Shown: positions 9,026-19,835, counted from the first letter of the stretch. The stretch is 64,000 nucleotides of DNA from an uncultured Draconibacterium sp. (GCF_963676815.1 NZ_OY781365.1:3320501-3384500), one strand, 5' to 3'. The notes: a model not told the origin generated them from the letters alone. Made by a program: numbers and translations.

Positions 9026-12000
9026 TTATTTTTCTGCCTCATTAATTTTAATAACATTAGCATATATTAGCCGGTCGGTTTGTTCCGATGGTTTTAGGCG
9101 ATCCTGGTAAACTTTTTCAGTAACTCCCGGAAGCTTTGACGGGCCGCGTTCATATTCTTCAATAATAACTTCAAAAGGTGCTGTTTTGTAGTCCTTGTTC
9201 AACTTAAACTCGCGTTCAACTTTGTAATATGTGGCGCTTGTCAGGTTATTTCTCGAAATGCGAATAACTTCTCCTTCTGCCTCCAATTTCTTTTCATTTT
9301 CGCCGTCGTCAATTACGCCATAAACAGGTTGTGCCAGTTCGGTATCTAAAAACGAAATTTTAAGAAAATTGTAATTACCATAAGTGGCATTTCCAAGGTT
9401 GTAGATTGTTCCTTCAATTGTTAGTGTGAATTTTGAATTTAAATCATCCTTTTTAAAATTCAATGTGGTTTTTCGGTCGGGCATTAACTGTATCATCTCA
9501 GCAGCCACTACTGACGACAAACAAACATCTTTATTTTGCTCGCGAACAGAGTGGGGTTGATACCTGGCTAAAAACAACTTAATAAATGGAAAGTACATCT
9601 GATTTGGATTGATTGATAAATCGCAAAACCACATTTGGCGTTCCTGATCAAAATGAACAGGATAAGCCACAGCTTTTGCTTTTATACCCGGTTTGTCGGG
9701 GTATTCAAGATTCGTGTCGATAACCGGATTCATTCTAAAATCGGAACTTTGCGGCGAGGTTTGTGCTGGTTTTTGTCCATATAAAATCGGGTCAATTCCC
9801 CAATGTGTAAATTGTCCGGAATATCCCGGTGCCTTGTTTAGCATGCTCAGACGATTGGTATTCCCCGAGTTGTCGGGTAAAATTACTGCAAGCATCTCGT
9901 CGTCGCCTGATGAGAACCACGGTCTTTTAATGAAAATGCGCAAACCACCACCAACTCGGGTATGAATAACCGTGTCACCGGTTTGTGTTTTTTGCCACTC
10001 AAAAGTGGGAATGATGTAGTCAATCTCAGGCGTTTTGGGGCGAGCCGAGCTAAGGATGTTTACCCTTTCCATCCATTCACTTTCCCGTATCGTATTCTTT
10101 TCCGGATTTTCGGATAATATCTTATCAAAATAATCTCTGTATCTCGATGCTCCAACCAGTTTGTAATCGACCCACCGGTGTTTAGTATCTCCAAATTGGT
10201 GCTCCAATGGTTTTATGCGCAGCTGCATTTGTTTAAAAAACGAAAATTTTGTGGCAGAAATATCGTAGCCAACCTTTTGTGTAAGGTTTTGGCGGGCACT
10301 CACCTTTTTGTTTTGTAATTTTTTAAACTCGGTATTTTGGGCCAAAAATAACTGGTTAACTTTTCGTGCTTTTGGCTGCGGTTCTTTTTCGAAAGTTTGA
10401 ACGGTTTGCGGTTGAATGCGCAAGATCGGTCGCACTTGCAGGTTTTGAACCGGAGCCATTTCAATTTTCTCCGGCTCGGGAATAGTGCCCTTTGTAACTA
10501 CATCGTCATGATAATTAATTGCTATGTCGGGAATACTGTTGCGCCCTTGTTTTTCCTTAATCTTAACCGAAATTCCATCGTCAACCGGTTCGGTCCACCT
10601 GGCTTGAAATTCAACTTTTTCGGTGCTTTCTCCATGAATGTCGAATCGCGTATTAATAAGTGCAAAATTGGTGTTAAAATCCCGATCGGGAATGAGTTCA
10701 TTAATTACAGGAGCATCAACCGGCTGCTGCACGGCATGCACCAGTTCGAATTCCCGCGACGGGCTAATCATCCAGTGTTGCCCCGATTTTGCTAATTCTT
10801 CCAGTTCCGCATAATTCGAAGGATTATCTGCAGTAACCATTTGCCAAATTGCTGACAGTGATTTTAAATCGTCTTCGCGCCAGAAAGTACTGAACTTTAT
10901 GCGTGTTCTGATTCCTTTTGGCAGCTTAATGGTAAAAATACGATCCGATGGATTCCAGTCAACCTGCTGTTCCCCCTCTTCTAATCGTAATCGAATAATT
11001 CCCGCATTATACCAGTCGGCCGGAATATTGATGTCGTTAGTTTCGTTTGGCTTTATTTTGCGGTTATCAAAAAAGCTAAACATCATGGGCTCAAATTCCT
11101 GTGTGTGGGTATTTTCATATCCTTCTGATAAAAACAGCGCCACTCCGGCTGCCATTGGGTCAGGTAGGTAAATTATCTCAACTTCCGATGGCTGATATAT
11201 TTTTTCTTCGTTCTTTTTGTCTTGCTGGTACAGCCCTTCATGATTTGTTATAATCTGATAAATCTCTTGAGCAGCCTTTGGATTATTAGCGAAAGCTTCT
11301 TCGAATTTACTGTGGTTTTCAGCCATTAACTGGCTGTTTTTAGGCGGCAGCAAATAACGTTGCGAGTAATTATCGAATTGCACACCGTTTACAGGGTTGT
11401 TGGCTTCATATTCCGAACTCGTTTGGTTGTAGTTACTACGTACTACCAATCGTTCTAAAAATTCGCCATCTTTTAATTTATTACCGGCTAAAACAATAGG
11501 GCTGGCCAGCGGTTCGTATCGTAAATATTTTATGTTTTTTCTCTCCGTATCTTCCGGATTTTCGCTTTGATGATTTAGCGCTACACTGTTTCCGGCTAAA
11601 TCAACTGTACGAACACGTATTCGGTATTCCTTTCCGAATCGAAGTTTTGGTAGCGTGCCCGGAACAATTTTCGATTGTGCATTAATTTTAAATTCCAGAT
11701 CAGGATCGAATTGGTATTTTTTTAATTCCTGGCTTTTGTTTTTGTAAACGAAGTCTCTTTTTTCATCTTCTGACCCGTCGAAATCTTCGGCTTCGTTAAT
11801 TGCATAACCCGGTTTGCGCACCGAAAGGCTCCAGCCTTCCCAGCGAGCAAGCGTTTCCGATACAAATACATCATCGGGGTCGTTCACATCTTCCGCAATT
11901 CCTAATTGTAAAAAGCCTTCGTCGGGTTCAATACCACTAACATTATTGGGGGTGTTATTTTCATCAAACCAGGTGTATTCATCTAGTCGCTGGTGCAACG

Positions 12001-13453
12001 AGTACCATTTTTCAGGAGCCGTTTCGTAGGCAATGTCCATTCTGTATCCTTGAATGACATCTGATGTATAAAGAATTTTTTGTGGCGCTTTAATTTTTAA
12101 TGCCAGGTTTTTCATGGGTTGGGGAGTGATACCCGGTTCAGCTTTTTGTATCCGTTTTAAGCGATCGGGTTGCATATCAATGCGTTGAATTTGTGTTGCC
12201 GTAAACGCTTGTTTTAACTGAATGTTGGTTTCAATGCTTCTGAAAATGTGCTCGGCCATGCCGTTTTTTGTTATGGCAATACCGGCTGATCGCATATAAG
12301 GCAAACCTTCCTCTTCCGGTGGTTCTGCTTCTTCTAACTGTTGTGCCTGTATGCGCGGGCTTGTTTTTATGGCTGATTTTATTTCGTAAAAACGGGCGAT
12401 TTCCTGCACTTTATTTTCGGCCATGTTTTGTGTTTTCAATGCCGTTCCGTCAGCATCAACCTGAATAACCGAAAATTCTGACGAATTTATTTTTACGTAA
12501 CCGTCTTTAAAAATGGTGTTGGGTTTGTCGCCAATGTAAAAACCATTGTCTGTAATTTTGTATGCAGTGGCAGGTAGCGAAACCGTAGTTCCTTCTTCCT
12601 CAAATTCAAGCGCATTAATAATAAGGCTAATGTGTCCGGTATCTGGTAGCGTTGATTCGTATGGGATGAGAAAATCGAGCACGAATCCGAGTTTGCGGAG
12701 TATTTGTGGATAACTGTTTACAACTGCCGTAATGTCGTGAAACTCAAAACGTGGCTTCTCGATTTTAACAGGTGTTATGCGCGAAATTATTTTTTTGTCG
12801 AGCCGATGAAATTGCCGCAGTTGAACAAAATCGATTTTTGGTTGCATTTGCATAACAAATGGTTTAAACTTATTTCGTTGAACTTCGCGCCTGATTTCAT
12901 TGTCGTCATTATCATTTCTAAAAAACAGCTCACTTTGTTTAATCCGGGTGGTTCTTCGGGGCGACTCAACGTCATCAACCGAACGGGCATCAAGTTTCAT
13001 GCGCGAAATTGCCCCCAGCTTGTTGTCGTCAACAAAAATCTCAGCAGAAACCTTTTGCTTCGGATTGGCAATGGCAATTTCTTTGTAGTTTTTTAGCACA
13101 AAATCGTTGATGTGCTTTATTGGAAACGAATGAAAACGTTTTACCGAAATATCATCCTCTTCTTTAAAGTCATCAACTTTTATCTCGCCATGAAAAATGC
13201 TTTTGTATAGCTGCGTATCGATTTGTTCGCTAATTAATTCTGCATCAATTACGGTTCCATCGCTAAGTTTGAATTGAAAATCGGCATCAAGTATTTTCTC
13301 CGGAAATTGCATGATGTCTTCAAAAGTTGATAGTACCGTGTCGTTTGGAGTGGTAAGTTTTATGGTTGTATAAACCGACAGTTGCAGAAATTGCTTCCCG
13401 TCTTTTTCAATTCGTTTATGCGGCAATGTGGTAAAAATAATTTCTTGTGGCAT
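9026..13453 (-). CDS. Giant protein of unknown function (1475 aa), partner of the 13531 gene
   Basis: 1475 aa with no signal peptide. I cannot assign an overall family. Visible pieces: an N-terminal ~150 residues of short charged strands; a central Ig/fibronectin-like strand set around residues 600-640 (KEYRIRVRTVDLAGNSVALN); a second such set near residues 975-1000 (FQARWTEPVDDGISVKI); and a C-terminal third with compact hydrophobic motifs (IFIKRPWFSSGDDEMLAVIL, FTHWGIDPILYG, MWFCDLSINPNQMYFPFIKL, LFLARYQPHSV). These look like conserved cores of a modular beta-rich scaffold rather than an enzyme. It lies 77 bp downstream of a 1600-aa gene on the same strand, so the two are probably one operon. 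It has no Tat or Sec leader, unlike its partner. Location in the cell is undetermined. Confidence 0.85.
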   Translation of the reverse strand: MPQEIIFTTLPHKRIEKDGKQFLQLSVYTTIKLTTPNDTVLSTFEDIMQFPEKILDADFQFKLSDGTVIDAELISEQIDTQLYKSIFHGEIKVDDFKEEDDISVKRFHSFPIKHINDFVLKNYKEIAIANPKQKVSAEIFVDDNKLGAISRMKLDARSVDDVESPRRTTRIKQSELFFRNDNDDNEIRREVQRNKFKPFVMQMQPKIDFVQLRQFHRLDKKIISRITPVKIEKPRFEFHDITAVVNSYPQILRKLGFVLDFLIPYESTLPDTGHISLIINALEFEEEGTTVSLPATAYKITDNGFYIGDKPNTIFKDGYVKINSSEFSVIQVDADGTALKTQNMAENKVQEIARFYEIKSAIKTSPRIQAQQLEEAEPPEEEGLPYMRSAGIAITKNGMAEHIFRSIETNIQLKQAFTATQIQRIDMQPDRLKRIQKAEPGITPQPMKNLALKIKAPQKILYTSDVIQGYRMDIAYETAPEKWYSLHQRLDEYTWFDENNTPNNVSGIEPDEGFLQLGIAEDVNDPDDVFVSETLARWEGWSLSVRKPGYAINEAEDFDGSEDEKRDFVYKNKSQELKKYQFDPDLEFKINAQSKIVPGTLPKLRFGKEYRIRVRTVDLAGNSVALNHQSENPEDTERKNIKYLRYEPLASPIVLAGNKLKDGEFLERLVVRSNYNQTSSEYEANNPVNGVQFDNYSQRYLLPPKNSQLMAENHSKFEEAFANNPKAAQEIYQIITNHEGLYQQDKKNEEKIYQPSEVEIIYLPDPMAAGVALFLSEGYENTHTQEFEPMMFSFFDNRKIKPNETNDINIPADWYNAGIIRLRLEEGEQQVDWNPSDRIFTIKLPKGIRTRIKFSTFWREDDLKSLSAIWQMVTADNPSNYAELEELAKSGQHWMISPSREFELVHAVQQPVDAPVINELIPDRDFNTNFALINTRFDIHGESTEKVEFQARWTEPVDDGISVKIKEKQGRNSIPDIAINYHDDVVTKGTIPEPEKIEMAPVQNLQVRPILRIQPQTVQTFEKEPQPKARKVNQLFLAQNTEFKKLQNKKVSARQNLTQKVGYDISATKFSFFKQMQLRIKPLEHQFGDTKHRWVDYKLVGASRYRDYFDKILSENPEKNTIRESEWMERVNILSSARPKTPEIDYIIPTFEWQKTQTGDTVIHTRVGGGLRIFIKRPWFSSGDDEMLAVILPDNSGNTNRLSMLNKAPGYSGQFTHWGIDPILYGQKPAQTSPQSSDFRMNPVIDTNLEYPDKPGIKAKAVAYPVHFDQERQMWFCDLSINPNQMYFPFIKLFLARYQPHSVREQNKDVCLSSVVAAEMIQLMPDRKTTLNFKKDDLNSKFTLTIEGTIYNLGNATYGNYNFLKISFLDTELAQPVYGVIDDGENEKKLEAEGEVIRISRNNLTSATYYKVEREFKLNKDYKTAPFEVIIEEYERGPSKLPGVTEKVYQDRLKPSEQTDRLIYANVIKINEAEK

Positions 13454-13530
13454 AACTTATTGTGTTGTAAGATGCACCCTTTTTTAGGCGAGATCTAAGT
13501 TTTAAATATTGTTTGCAAACACTCATTCGA

Positions 13531-16500
13531 TTAACCGGCAAAAGCCAGACAGTATTCCTGCCAGTCGTCGGTGTCAATCATTTCAATAAATTTCGGATCG
13601 GCGTCGGCACCTTTTAATTCGCGGCGAACAGTCACCGAAACTGTTTTACTAAAGAACAGCACTTCAACTTTAACTTTAAGCGTGGCAAGTCCTTCCAGCT
13701 TTTGAACCTTGTTTTGGTAAATTACTGCGTTAAATGCGAGATAAAATTCGAGCGATACCGAAATAAGGCCAAGTACGGAAAGATGACCGTTTAAGCGCAA
13801 ATAACCGGTGAGCGTTGTTTCTTCAACGCCTTCAACCAGTTCCATTTTGTAGTAAAAACCTCCCATTGCAGAAACTCCGCCCGATGCAACACCAACATTT
13901 AACGACATTGCTGCGCCAAATTCAAAAGCGGCTTCTACACTTTGCAGGCCTTTCAGGCTGGTAACCATCATAAAATAACCGCCACCACCAAAGCACGAAA
14001 TGGTAAGCATAAACGGGTTTTCGCGTTTGCAGAAATTGAAACCCATTGTTAACGGGGCTCCGGTAAATGGCAAGGTAACATTGGCCCCTAAACTGATGTT
14101 TGAAATCATGCAAATTCCAACCTCAACGTTTGGAACACTGATGGAGAAACCGGCAGTAACGCCTGTAGGTTTTAAATCGATATATGGTCCGTCGTCGGAA
14201 AATCCACCTGCAGGAATAATGCTTTGCAGATTATTTACAAAGTTTAGTACTCCTTTAAATTTTATGGGGTCGTTTTTATCAATATCAACCTTAACATCGG
14301 TCTTTTGTGTCGACCCGGTTCTAAATTCAAGGTAATTAAATTTTACTGCTAATAGCGGCTCTATGTCTACCTCAAACTTTTCGAAACGTGCACTTCCGTT
14401 TAATGCTGCCGGTTTGTTGGAGTTAAAAGGTTTCTCAAATTTGGTGGTAATATTCAGAGCCGTTTTTGGATTGTCGACATTTACACTCAGCAAGCCCGGA
14501 ATAACACTCATTTCCGAACCGCTTAATTCGGGCTGCCATTTGTATTCCACATAAAAGGCTTCCTCGGTAATGTATGATTTAAAGTTCGGAATTCGCGGAA
14601 CAGAATTATTTAATGCCTGAAGCATTTCGTTTACCTTATCAGTAACCTGTTGTTTTAAGTTGGCAATTTCAGCTTCTACTGATTCCTGCGTTTCTTCGGC
14701 CAGGTTCTCGAGGTAAAGTATTTCATTCTTAATATCATTAATCTCATTGCGAACGTTCTTTATGGTAGTTTTCAGGTTATTGAAACTGCCGCCCATATCT
14801 AACGGGTTACTCGCCGAGCCTAACAATAAGGAAATAATATCGATAACACCAAATATTTTGGCTCCGGGCAGATCGTCCAAGGCTTCAAAAAAGTCTTCAG
14901 GAATAAATTCCAGTTTTTTCAAATTATCGAGACTTCCATTAACCGGCCCCTGCAATTTACTTAAACCGCTAACCGACATATTTGGCGTGAGAAATCCTCC
15001 GGCTTTATCTGATCCTCCGGAAAAGTCGACAACATTTTTACTTATTACACGGGCAAAAACAGCTCCGTCGTTGTCGTCATCCTCGAGGCCAATTGTGGCC
15101 GGTTCCCTAATTCCTGTGAGTTCACTAATTTGCTGAATGTACACCTTGGCCTCTTTCATTTTTGGATGAAACTTAATGGCTCCGGCTGCATTTACAGGAT
15201 AATTTTGTGCATCAAATTTTAGTCGTTCTGTTTCAAACGCAGTGTCTTTATCAACTAAAAATTCGGCATAAGCCACTTCTTTCCCGTAAAAATCTACCTC
15301 GTTGTATGTGCTGTTGTAATTGTTGTTGTTTTTACCCCGGTAAGCATCAATAACTTTCGATATCATCGATTTACTGCGCGCAACAGCATTTTCAACAAAA
15401 ACCAGTGGCATGCTAATGGCATGTTCTTCGCCTTCTTTGTCGGTAGCAACAACATCAAATAAAAAGCCTTTACTGGCCACGTTAATGTAAAAATTGTAGT
15501 ATGTTTTTGCCAGGTTGCTATCCAACGATGTTGTGGCCGGATTATCGATGTTAGGTGTAGAATTGGTTTCAATTCGTATGGCCTGAAATGGAAACTCGAT
15601 AAACTTACCTTCAGGATCGTTTCGCGAATAAAGCACTTCTTTTTCCAACACCACAACAAACATACGTTGCCGGTTGGCAGCTGCTTTTGTTGCTGCATCA
15701 AATTTTCGTTCGGTTATTTTAACAACTGCCGCCCGGTGTCCGAACGGAAAAAGATAGCCCTCTTCAACAACCTTTACAAAATTGTCGCGGCCAAGTGTGG
15801 CACGGTGTTCCCATTCAATAATATTAAGTACATTATCCTGAGGTGTTGGAACATCAAAATAGGCATGCCAGTCGAGGTAAGCGCCAAGTGTTGTGAGCAT
15901 CAGGTTGTTTACCGGAACCGGAAAAGGTTCAAACCCTTCGGAGTAATTTGATGTGGTGTGAACCAGTTTATGTCGGTTGTTGGCATCCAACGAGGCCATG
16001 AACGGGCGGTTTCGGTTTGGCGGTTTGTCGTATTTTAGGTTGGCATCTTCGGCCCAAAGTGCACGTATGGTTTTAAGGTGCTGAAGCGTTGATCCCGAGG
16101 TTTTTCCATTTTTAAGTTTTACTCCAAGTCGTGTGTGCCAAAGTTCGGTAACAACACCTTTTGTGACCGATATTGGCGCTAAGGTGCGCAAAGTTGTACT
16201 TAGTTTTGTTACAGGAGTTTTTACCTCGGAGGCTTCTGCTTCACGAAAATCAATACCGGTTTTATGGTAGAAATCGTTAGTTTGATTTGGCGAAATATAA
16301 AGTAATGCCGGAGCTTCAATACAGGTGTTCAGGTCGGGAACAGGGCCAACTATCCAATCAATGTTTTTTATTTTCGACAATTGAAACGCCGGTTTTACTG
16401 TTGACGAAACCTGAGGTTTTAACACTTTAGAAACCTCGTTGGCTTGGTAAACCTGTAAATTGTTGGCTTTAATTTTTGTGTTTTCTGCCAACTTTAAGCC

Positions 16501-18333
16501 ATATTCTGTAGTTGAACTATCGAGGTATTTTATGTTTGGATTTACCAGATCCGTCGCTTTTGTATCTTGCTTTATACGAAGTGGTTTATCAATAATTCTT
16601 ATCGAGGGGAGTTTCATCCAGGCTCGCGGATGAACAACTAGTTTGTATTTGGTCCAGTCGAGCAGTTCCTCCATAATAACAGGAAACCCTTCGTGACCGG
16701 CTGGCAACTCATAAACCAGGCGGCTTTTGTTGGCGCGCATGTGTTTTGCCGGAAGTCTAACATCGGTGTCTTTGGGTTTCAGTTCATCGGTATCTTCAAT
16801 TTCAGTGGCTTCAAAATACGCTTCCTCAAGGGTGTGCTGGCTTTGAAAGCTGATAACAACAACACCCGGTTTTTTATTATTGTCGAGTTCAAGAAAAGGC
16901 GAAAGGCCTTTGTTGGTATAGTTAAAATTGTGAAAGGTAAACTCCAGAAGAACCAAATCTTCAGGACGTAAAACCCTTATTTTTATGGCTTGTTTTGGTT
17001 TAAATTTTAGTTGAGAAATGTTCAGATTGATTGTGGGTTGTTCGTTTTTTACCTTTCGCTGAGGTGGATCTTGAAGAATTCGGGTAGTTTGGTTTATTAA
17101 GGTCTGTGTTTTTGTGTTTTTCTTTTGTGGCGGATCTTGTTTTTGTGTATTTAAAGTTCTGGTGCTTTGTATCCTCACTTTCGGAGGATCCTGTTCAATG
17201 TTATTTAGTGCAACCGCGTTAATAACCCGCGGTTTAAAGGCTTTTAGTCGTGGCTCAAAATACACTTCAGAAATGAGATCGGCATTGCCAAAAGCTTCAA
17301 AATCGGGTTCAGCATCATTTGCGTTTAAACTAAAAGATCCCAGGCGGGTTGCAATCCAGTTTCCGTGTTCAGCAATTGAAGCACTCAGGTAGGTTTTACA
17401 ATCTTCTCCCAGGTATTCGGCAAAGTAAAAGAATTGCTTAAAAGTTATATGCGATTTTTCGGTAGAGCCAGGAAAGTAGCTCAGGTTGGCAGCTTCGGTA
17501 AGAAAAATTGTTTCATTGTTTTTTGCCAGCAAAAATTGTAGTGTTGGCAAATTATTTCCTGAATGAATAATCTGACCCGATGCAAGCGGAATATGATTGA
17601 CAAAAGCGGGCCAGTCGTTAAAATTATTTAGCTCAACTAAAGTTGCATTATGAGTTTTCAATTTTAAAAAATCGGGGACGTAATCATTTGCCGGTTTCAA
17701 TGTAAAATTATCGGTTCTAAATTGTTGCTTTTCTTTTTTTAAAAGTACATTCCCGTGCCCATAAAAGTTAAATTCCCAATCCGGAGAAAGTATCAAATCG
17801 AATTTTCCGTCGGCCTGTAAAAAACTATTTTTATTTATTGTGGCAATGCGTTTTCTAAACTGCCCATTGGCGTTTAAAGTTTCTGTTCTTTGCAGCCAGT
17901 CAATAAAATTAATTTTGGTACTAAGCTCAAGTTCCGGAATTGAAAGTTCCATTTTCCATGACTTATCTGCATTTATAATTGCATGTAATGAAAAATGAAA
18001 ATCAGTACTTCTGTACTTTAGATTTTTAGCTTTTATAAGGTATGAGTTATTACGCTGCGAAAAATCAATTGAATAATCATGCTCAAATATTTTAGGAGAT
18101 ATTTCCCAAACCAGATGATTATTTAGCCAGGCTTTTAACTCATTATTGCCAAACGAGAACCGAACATCAGTTTGTTGCAGTGTTTTTACTGATTCAACTA
18201 ACGGACTCCATGCAATAGCACCCAGTCCCATGGTTTTTACAAATTTTCGACGGGCAGGGTAGGTATTATGTTCGTCGGAATTGAAACGTCCTCTCTTACG
18301 AAATCCTGTTAGGTTAAAGTATTTGAAATTCAT
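13531..18333 (-). CDS. Giant protein of unknown function (1600 aa) with Tat-like leader
   Basis: 1600 aa. Residues 28-46 read ARRKFVKTMGLGAIAWSP: a twin-arginine followed by Phe/Val/Lys and a weakly hydrophobic stretch, fitting a Tat signal and so export of a folded protein. Residues ~373-430 hold three copies of a short unit ending QDPP in a Thr/Gln/Lys-rich linker. Residues ~1190-1245 form a predicted coiled coil (KTTIKNVRNEINDIKNEILY and EAEIANLKQQVTDKVNEML). The last ~300 residues are Gly-rich beta strands (FGGGGYFMMV, GGVSAMGGFYYK) and the protein ends in an acidic/aromatic tail (DTDDWQEYCLAFAG). No catalytic motif is visible. It is first in a two-gene unit with the 1475-aa gene and divergent from an esterase gene 168 bp away. 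Confidence 0.85.
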   Translation of the reverse strand: MNFKYFNLTGFRKRGRFNSDEHNTYPARRKFVKTMGLGAIAWSPLVESVKTLQQTDVRFSFGNNELKAWLNNHLVWEISPKIFEHDYSIDFSQRNNSYLIKAKNLKYRSTDFHFSLHAIINADKSWKMELSIPELELSTKINFIDWLQRTETLNANGQFRKRIATINKNSFLQADGKFDLILSPDWEFNFYGHGNVLLKKEKQQFRTDNFTLKPANDYVPDFLKLKTHNATLVELNNFNDWPAFVNHIPLASGQIIHSGNNLPTLQFLLAKNNETIFLTEAANLSYFPGSTEKSHITFKQFFYFAEYLGEDCKTYLSASIAEHGNWIATRLGSFSLNANDAEPDFEAFGNADLISEVYFEPRLKAFKPRVINAVALNNIEQDPPKVRIQSTRTLNTQKQDPPQKKNTKTQTLINQTTRILQDPPQRKVKNEQPTINLNISQLKFKPKQAIKIRVLRPEDLVLLEFTFHNFNYTNKGLSPFLELDNNKKPGVVVISFQSQHTLEEAYFEATEIEDTDELKPKDTDVRLPAKHMRANKSRLVYELPAGHEGFPVIMEELLDWTKYKLVVHPRAWMKLPSIRIIDKPLRIKQDTKATDLVNPNIKYLDSSTTEYGLKLAENTKIKANNLQVYQANEVSKVLKPQVSSTVKPAFQLSKIKNIDWIVGPVPDLNTCIEAPALLYISPNQTNDFYHKTGIDFREAEASEVKTPVTKLSTTLRTLAPISVTKGVVTELWHTRLGVKLKNGKTSGSTLQHLKTIRALWAEDANLKYDKPPNRNRPFMASLDANNRHKLVHTTSNYSEGFEPFPVPVNNLMLTTLGAYLDWHAYFDVPTPQDNVLNIIEWEHRATLGRDNFVKVVEEGYLFPFGHRAAVVKITERKFDAATKAAANRQRMFVVVLEKEVLYSRNDPEGKFIEFPFQAIRIETNSTPNIDNPATTSLDSNLAKTYYNFYINVASKGFLFDVVATDKEGEEHAISMPLVFVENAVARSKSMISKVIDAYRGKNNNNYNSTYNEVDFYGKEVAYAEFLVDKDTAFETERLKFDAQNYPVNAAGAIKFHPKMKEAKVYIQQISELTGIREPATIGLEDDDNDGAVFARVISKNVVDFSGGSDKAGGFLTPNMSVSGLSKLQGPVNGSLDNLKKLEFIPEDFFEALDDLPGAKIFGVIDIISLLLGSASNPLDMGGSFNNLKTTIKNVRNEINDIKNEILYLENLAEETQESVEAEIANLKQQVTDKVNEMLQALNNSVPRIPNFKSYITEEAFYVEYKWQPELSGSEMSVIPGLLSVNVDNPKTALNITTKFEKPFNSNKPAALNGSARFEKFEVDIEPLLAVKFNYLEFRTGSTQKTDVKVDIDKNDPIKFKGVLNFVNNLQSIIPAGGFSDDGPYIDLKPTGVTAGFSISVPNVEVGICMISNISLGANVTLPFTGAPLTMGFNFCKRENPFMLTISCFGGGGYFMMVTSLKGLQSVEAAFEFGAAMSLNVGVASGGVSAMGGFYYKMELVEGVEETTLTGYLRLNGHLSVLGLISVSLEFYLAFNAVIYQNKVQKLEGLATLKVKVEVLFFSKTVSVTVRRELKGADADPKFIEMIDTDDWQEYCLAFAG

Positions 18334-18542
18334 AAGCCATGTATGTTTAGTACAATATAAGCCTTTTCTCTTTTAAATAAAAGAAGCTTAATTGGTTCGA
18401 AATTAGATTGGAATAGTAGCCTCAATGAATAGGCTTATGTCGTAACAGAACCAGATAATTTGATAAAATCGTTTATTTTTCATTTTGTTCTTTTTACAAA
18501 ATGAGATTACTTTACATTATATTTCAATTTAAATCATTTCCG

Positions 18543-19835
18543 ATGAGAAATTTTCAACGCTACTTCGTATTTGCACTTTTAATTTTTGGTTTTACTGCAA
18601 CAAGTTTTGCGCAACAAATTCAGCTATCACAAAATCGCCCTGGCGGAATTTATAAAACAGGGGAACAGGTAATTTTTACGGCCAACCTGGAAGGGGCTGA
18701 GACGGACTCGATTACGGTAAAAGTGAGAAAAAACTACAGTAACGAAATTATTGAGATTCATCGTAAAAATACCGGAGGAGAACTTATCGTGTTTAGCGAA
18801 ATGTTTACGCAACCCTCAACAGTAATTGTAAAAGTTGAGGCGGGTGAAACCTATGCCGAGTTAGGCGCTATAGTTGAGCCGGGTATATTCGCTCCCGGAA
18901 CTAAACGCGCGGAAGATTTTGATCGGTTTTGGGCCAACGAAACAGAAGAACTATACGCTTTGCCAATGCAGGTGAAAAAGGAGTCTGCAGCAACCGAAGA
19001 AGGATATGCATGTTGGGATGTTGAGTTAAATTGTACCGGCCCTAAACCGGCTCGCGGCTATTTTGCCAAACCTGAAAATGCAATGGAAAAATCGTTGCCC
19101 ATTGTGTTGTATGTGCATGCCGCCGGAGTAAAAGGATCGTGGTGTTTGTCGCGCGCCGATGAGGCATTAAAATATGCAAAAATGGGAAAAGGAGCTTTGG
19201 CTTTTGATTTGAATGCGCATGGAATGCTTAACGGGCAACCTCAAGAATATTACGACAAACTTGAGGAGGGAGAACTAAAAGGTTATTGGACGCAAGGTGT
19301 TGAAAGTCGCGATGCATATTATTTTAAAGGCATGTACCTGCGGTTGATGCGTACGCTCGACTTTTTAACCAGTCAGCCCGAGTGGGATGGAAAGCGTATT
19401 TTGGTAATAGGCGAAAGCCAGGGGGGAGGACAAGCATTGGCAGCAGCTGGTCTCGATCACCGTGTTAGTGCTGTGGTGGCTACAGTGCCGGCAATGTCGG
19501 ATATGATCAGCCATTTTGAAAATGCGATTGGCGGATGGCCAAATCCCGCTTCGTTTGATGCCGATCAACAAGCAGTTCTTGAAACGGTTCCTTATTTCGA
19601 TACGGCACATTTGTTAAAAGGTAGTAAAGCAACCATTGTTGCTGAAATTGGTTTAATCGATATTACTTGTCCGTCGTATGCGATTTATGCGGCCATCAAT
19701 CAGGCTGAAGGTCCAAAAATTGTTTATGCAGTTCCTTATCGCGGCCATCATCTCGACCAGCATCAATTTCAGAGCGAGTGGGAGAAAAATGTTTATCAAC
19801 CCAAAATGCGTTTCATTAAAGATTATCTGAAGTAA
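18543..19835 (+). CDS. Secreted acetyl xylan esterase (CE7/AXE1)-family alpha/beta hydrolase
   Basis: 430 aa from the ATG at 18543; a longer frame from 18501 would put 14 residues ahead of the signal peptide (YFVFALLIFGFTATSFAQ). After an N-terminal beta domain (residues ~25-115) comes an alpha/beta hydrolase: PIVLYVHAAGVKGS, the nucleophile elbow GESQGGGQ with Ser292, a following Asp in IGLIDITCPS, and His in YRGHHLDQHQ. The spacing and the RGYFAKP and FDLNAHGM motifs match the AXE1/CE7 family, which removes acetyl groups from sugars and antibiotics. It would act in the periplasm. It is a single gene divergent from the giant pair. The true substrate is not shown by sequence. Confidence 0.88.
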   Translation: MRNFQRYFVFALLIFGFTATSFAQQIQLSQNRPGGIYKTGEQVIFTANLEGAETDSITVKVRKNYSNEIIEIHRKNTGGELIVFSEMFTQPSTVIVKVEAGETYAELGAIVEPGIFAPGTKRAEDFDRFWANETEELYALPMQVKKESAATEEGYACWDVELNCTGPKPARGYFAKPENAMEKSLPIVLYVHAAGVKGSWCLSRADEALKYAKMGKGALAFDLNAHGMLNGQPQEYYDKLEEGELKGYWTQGVESRDAYYFKGMYLRLMRTLDFLTSQPEWDGKRILVIGESQGGGQALAAAGLDHRVSAVVATVPAMSDMISHFENAIGGWPNPASFDADQQAVLETVPYFDTAHLLKGSKATIVAEIGLIDITCPSYAIYAAINQAEGPKIVYAVPYRGHHLDQHQFQSEWEKNVYQPKMRFIKDYLK

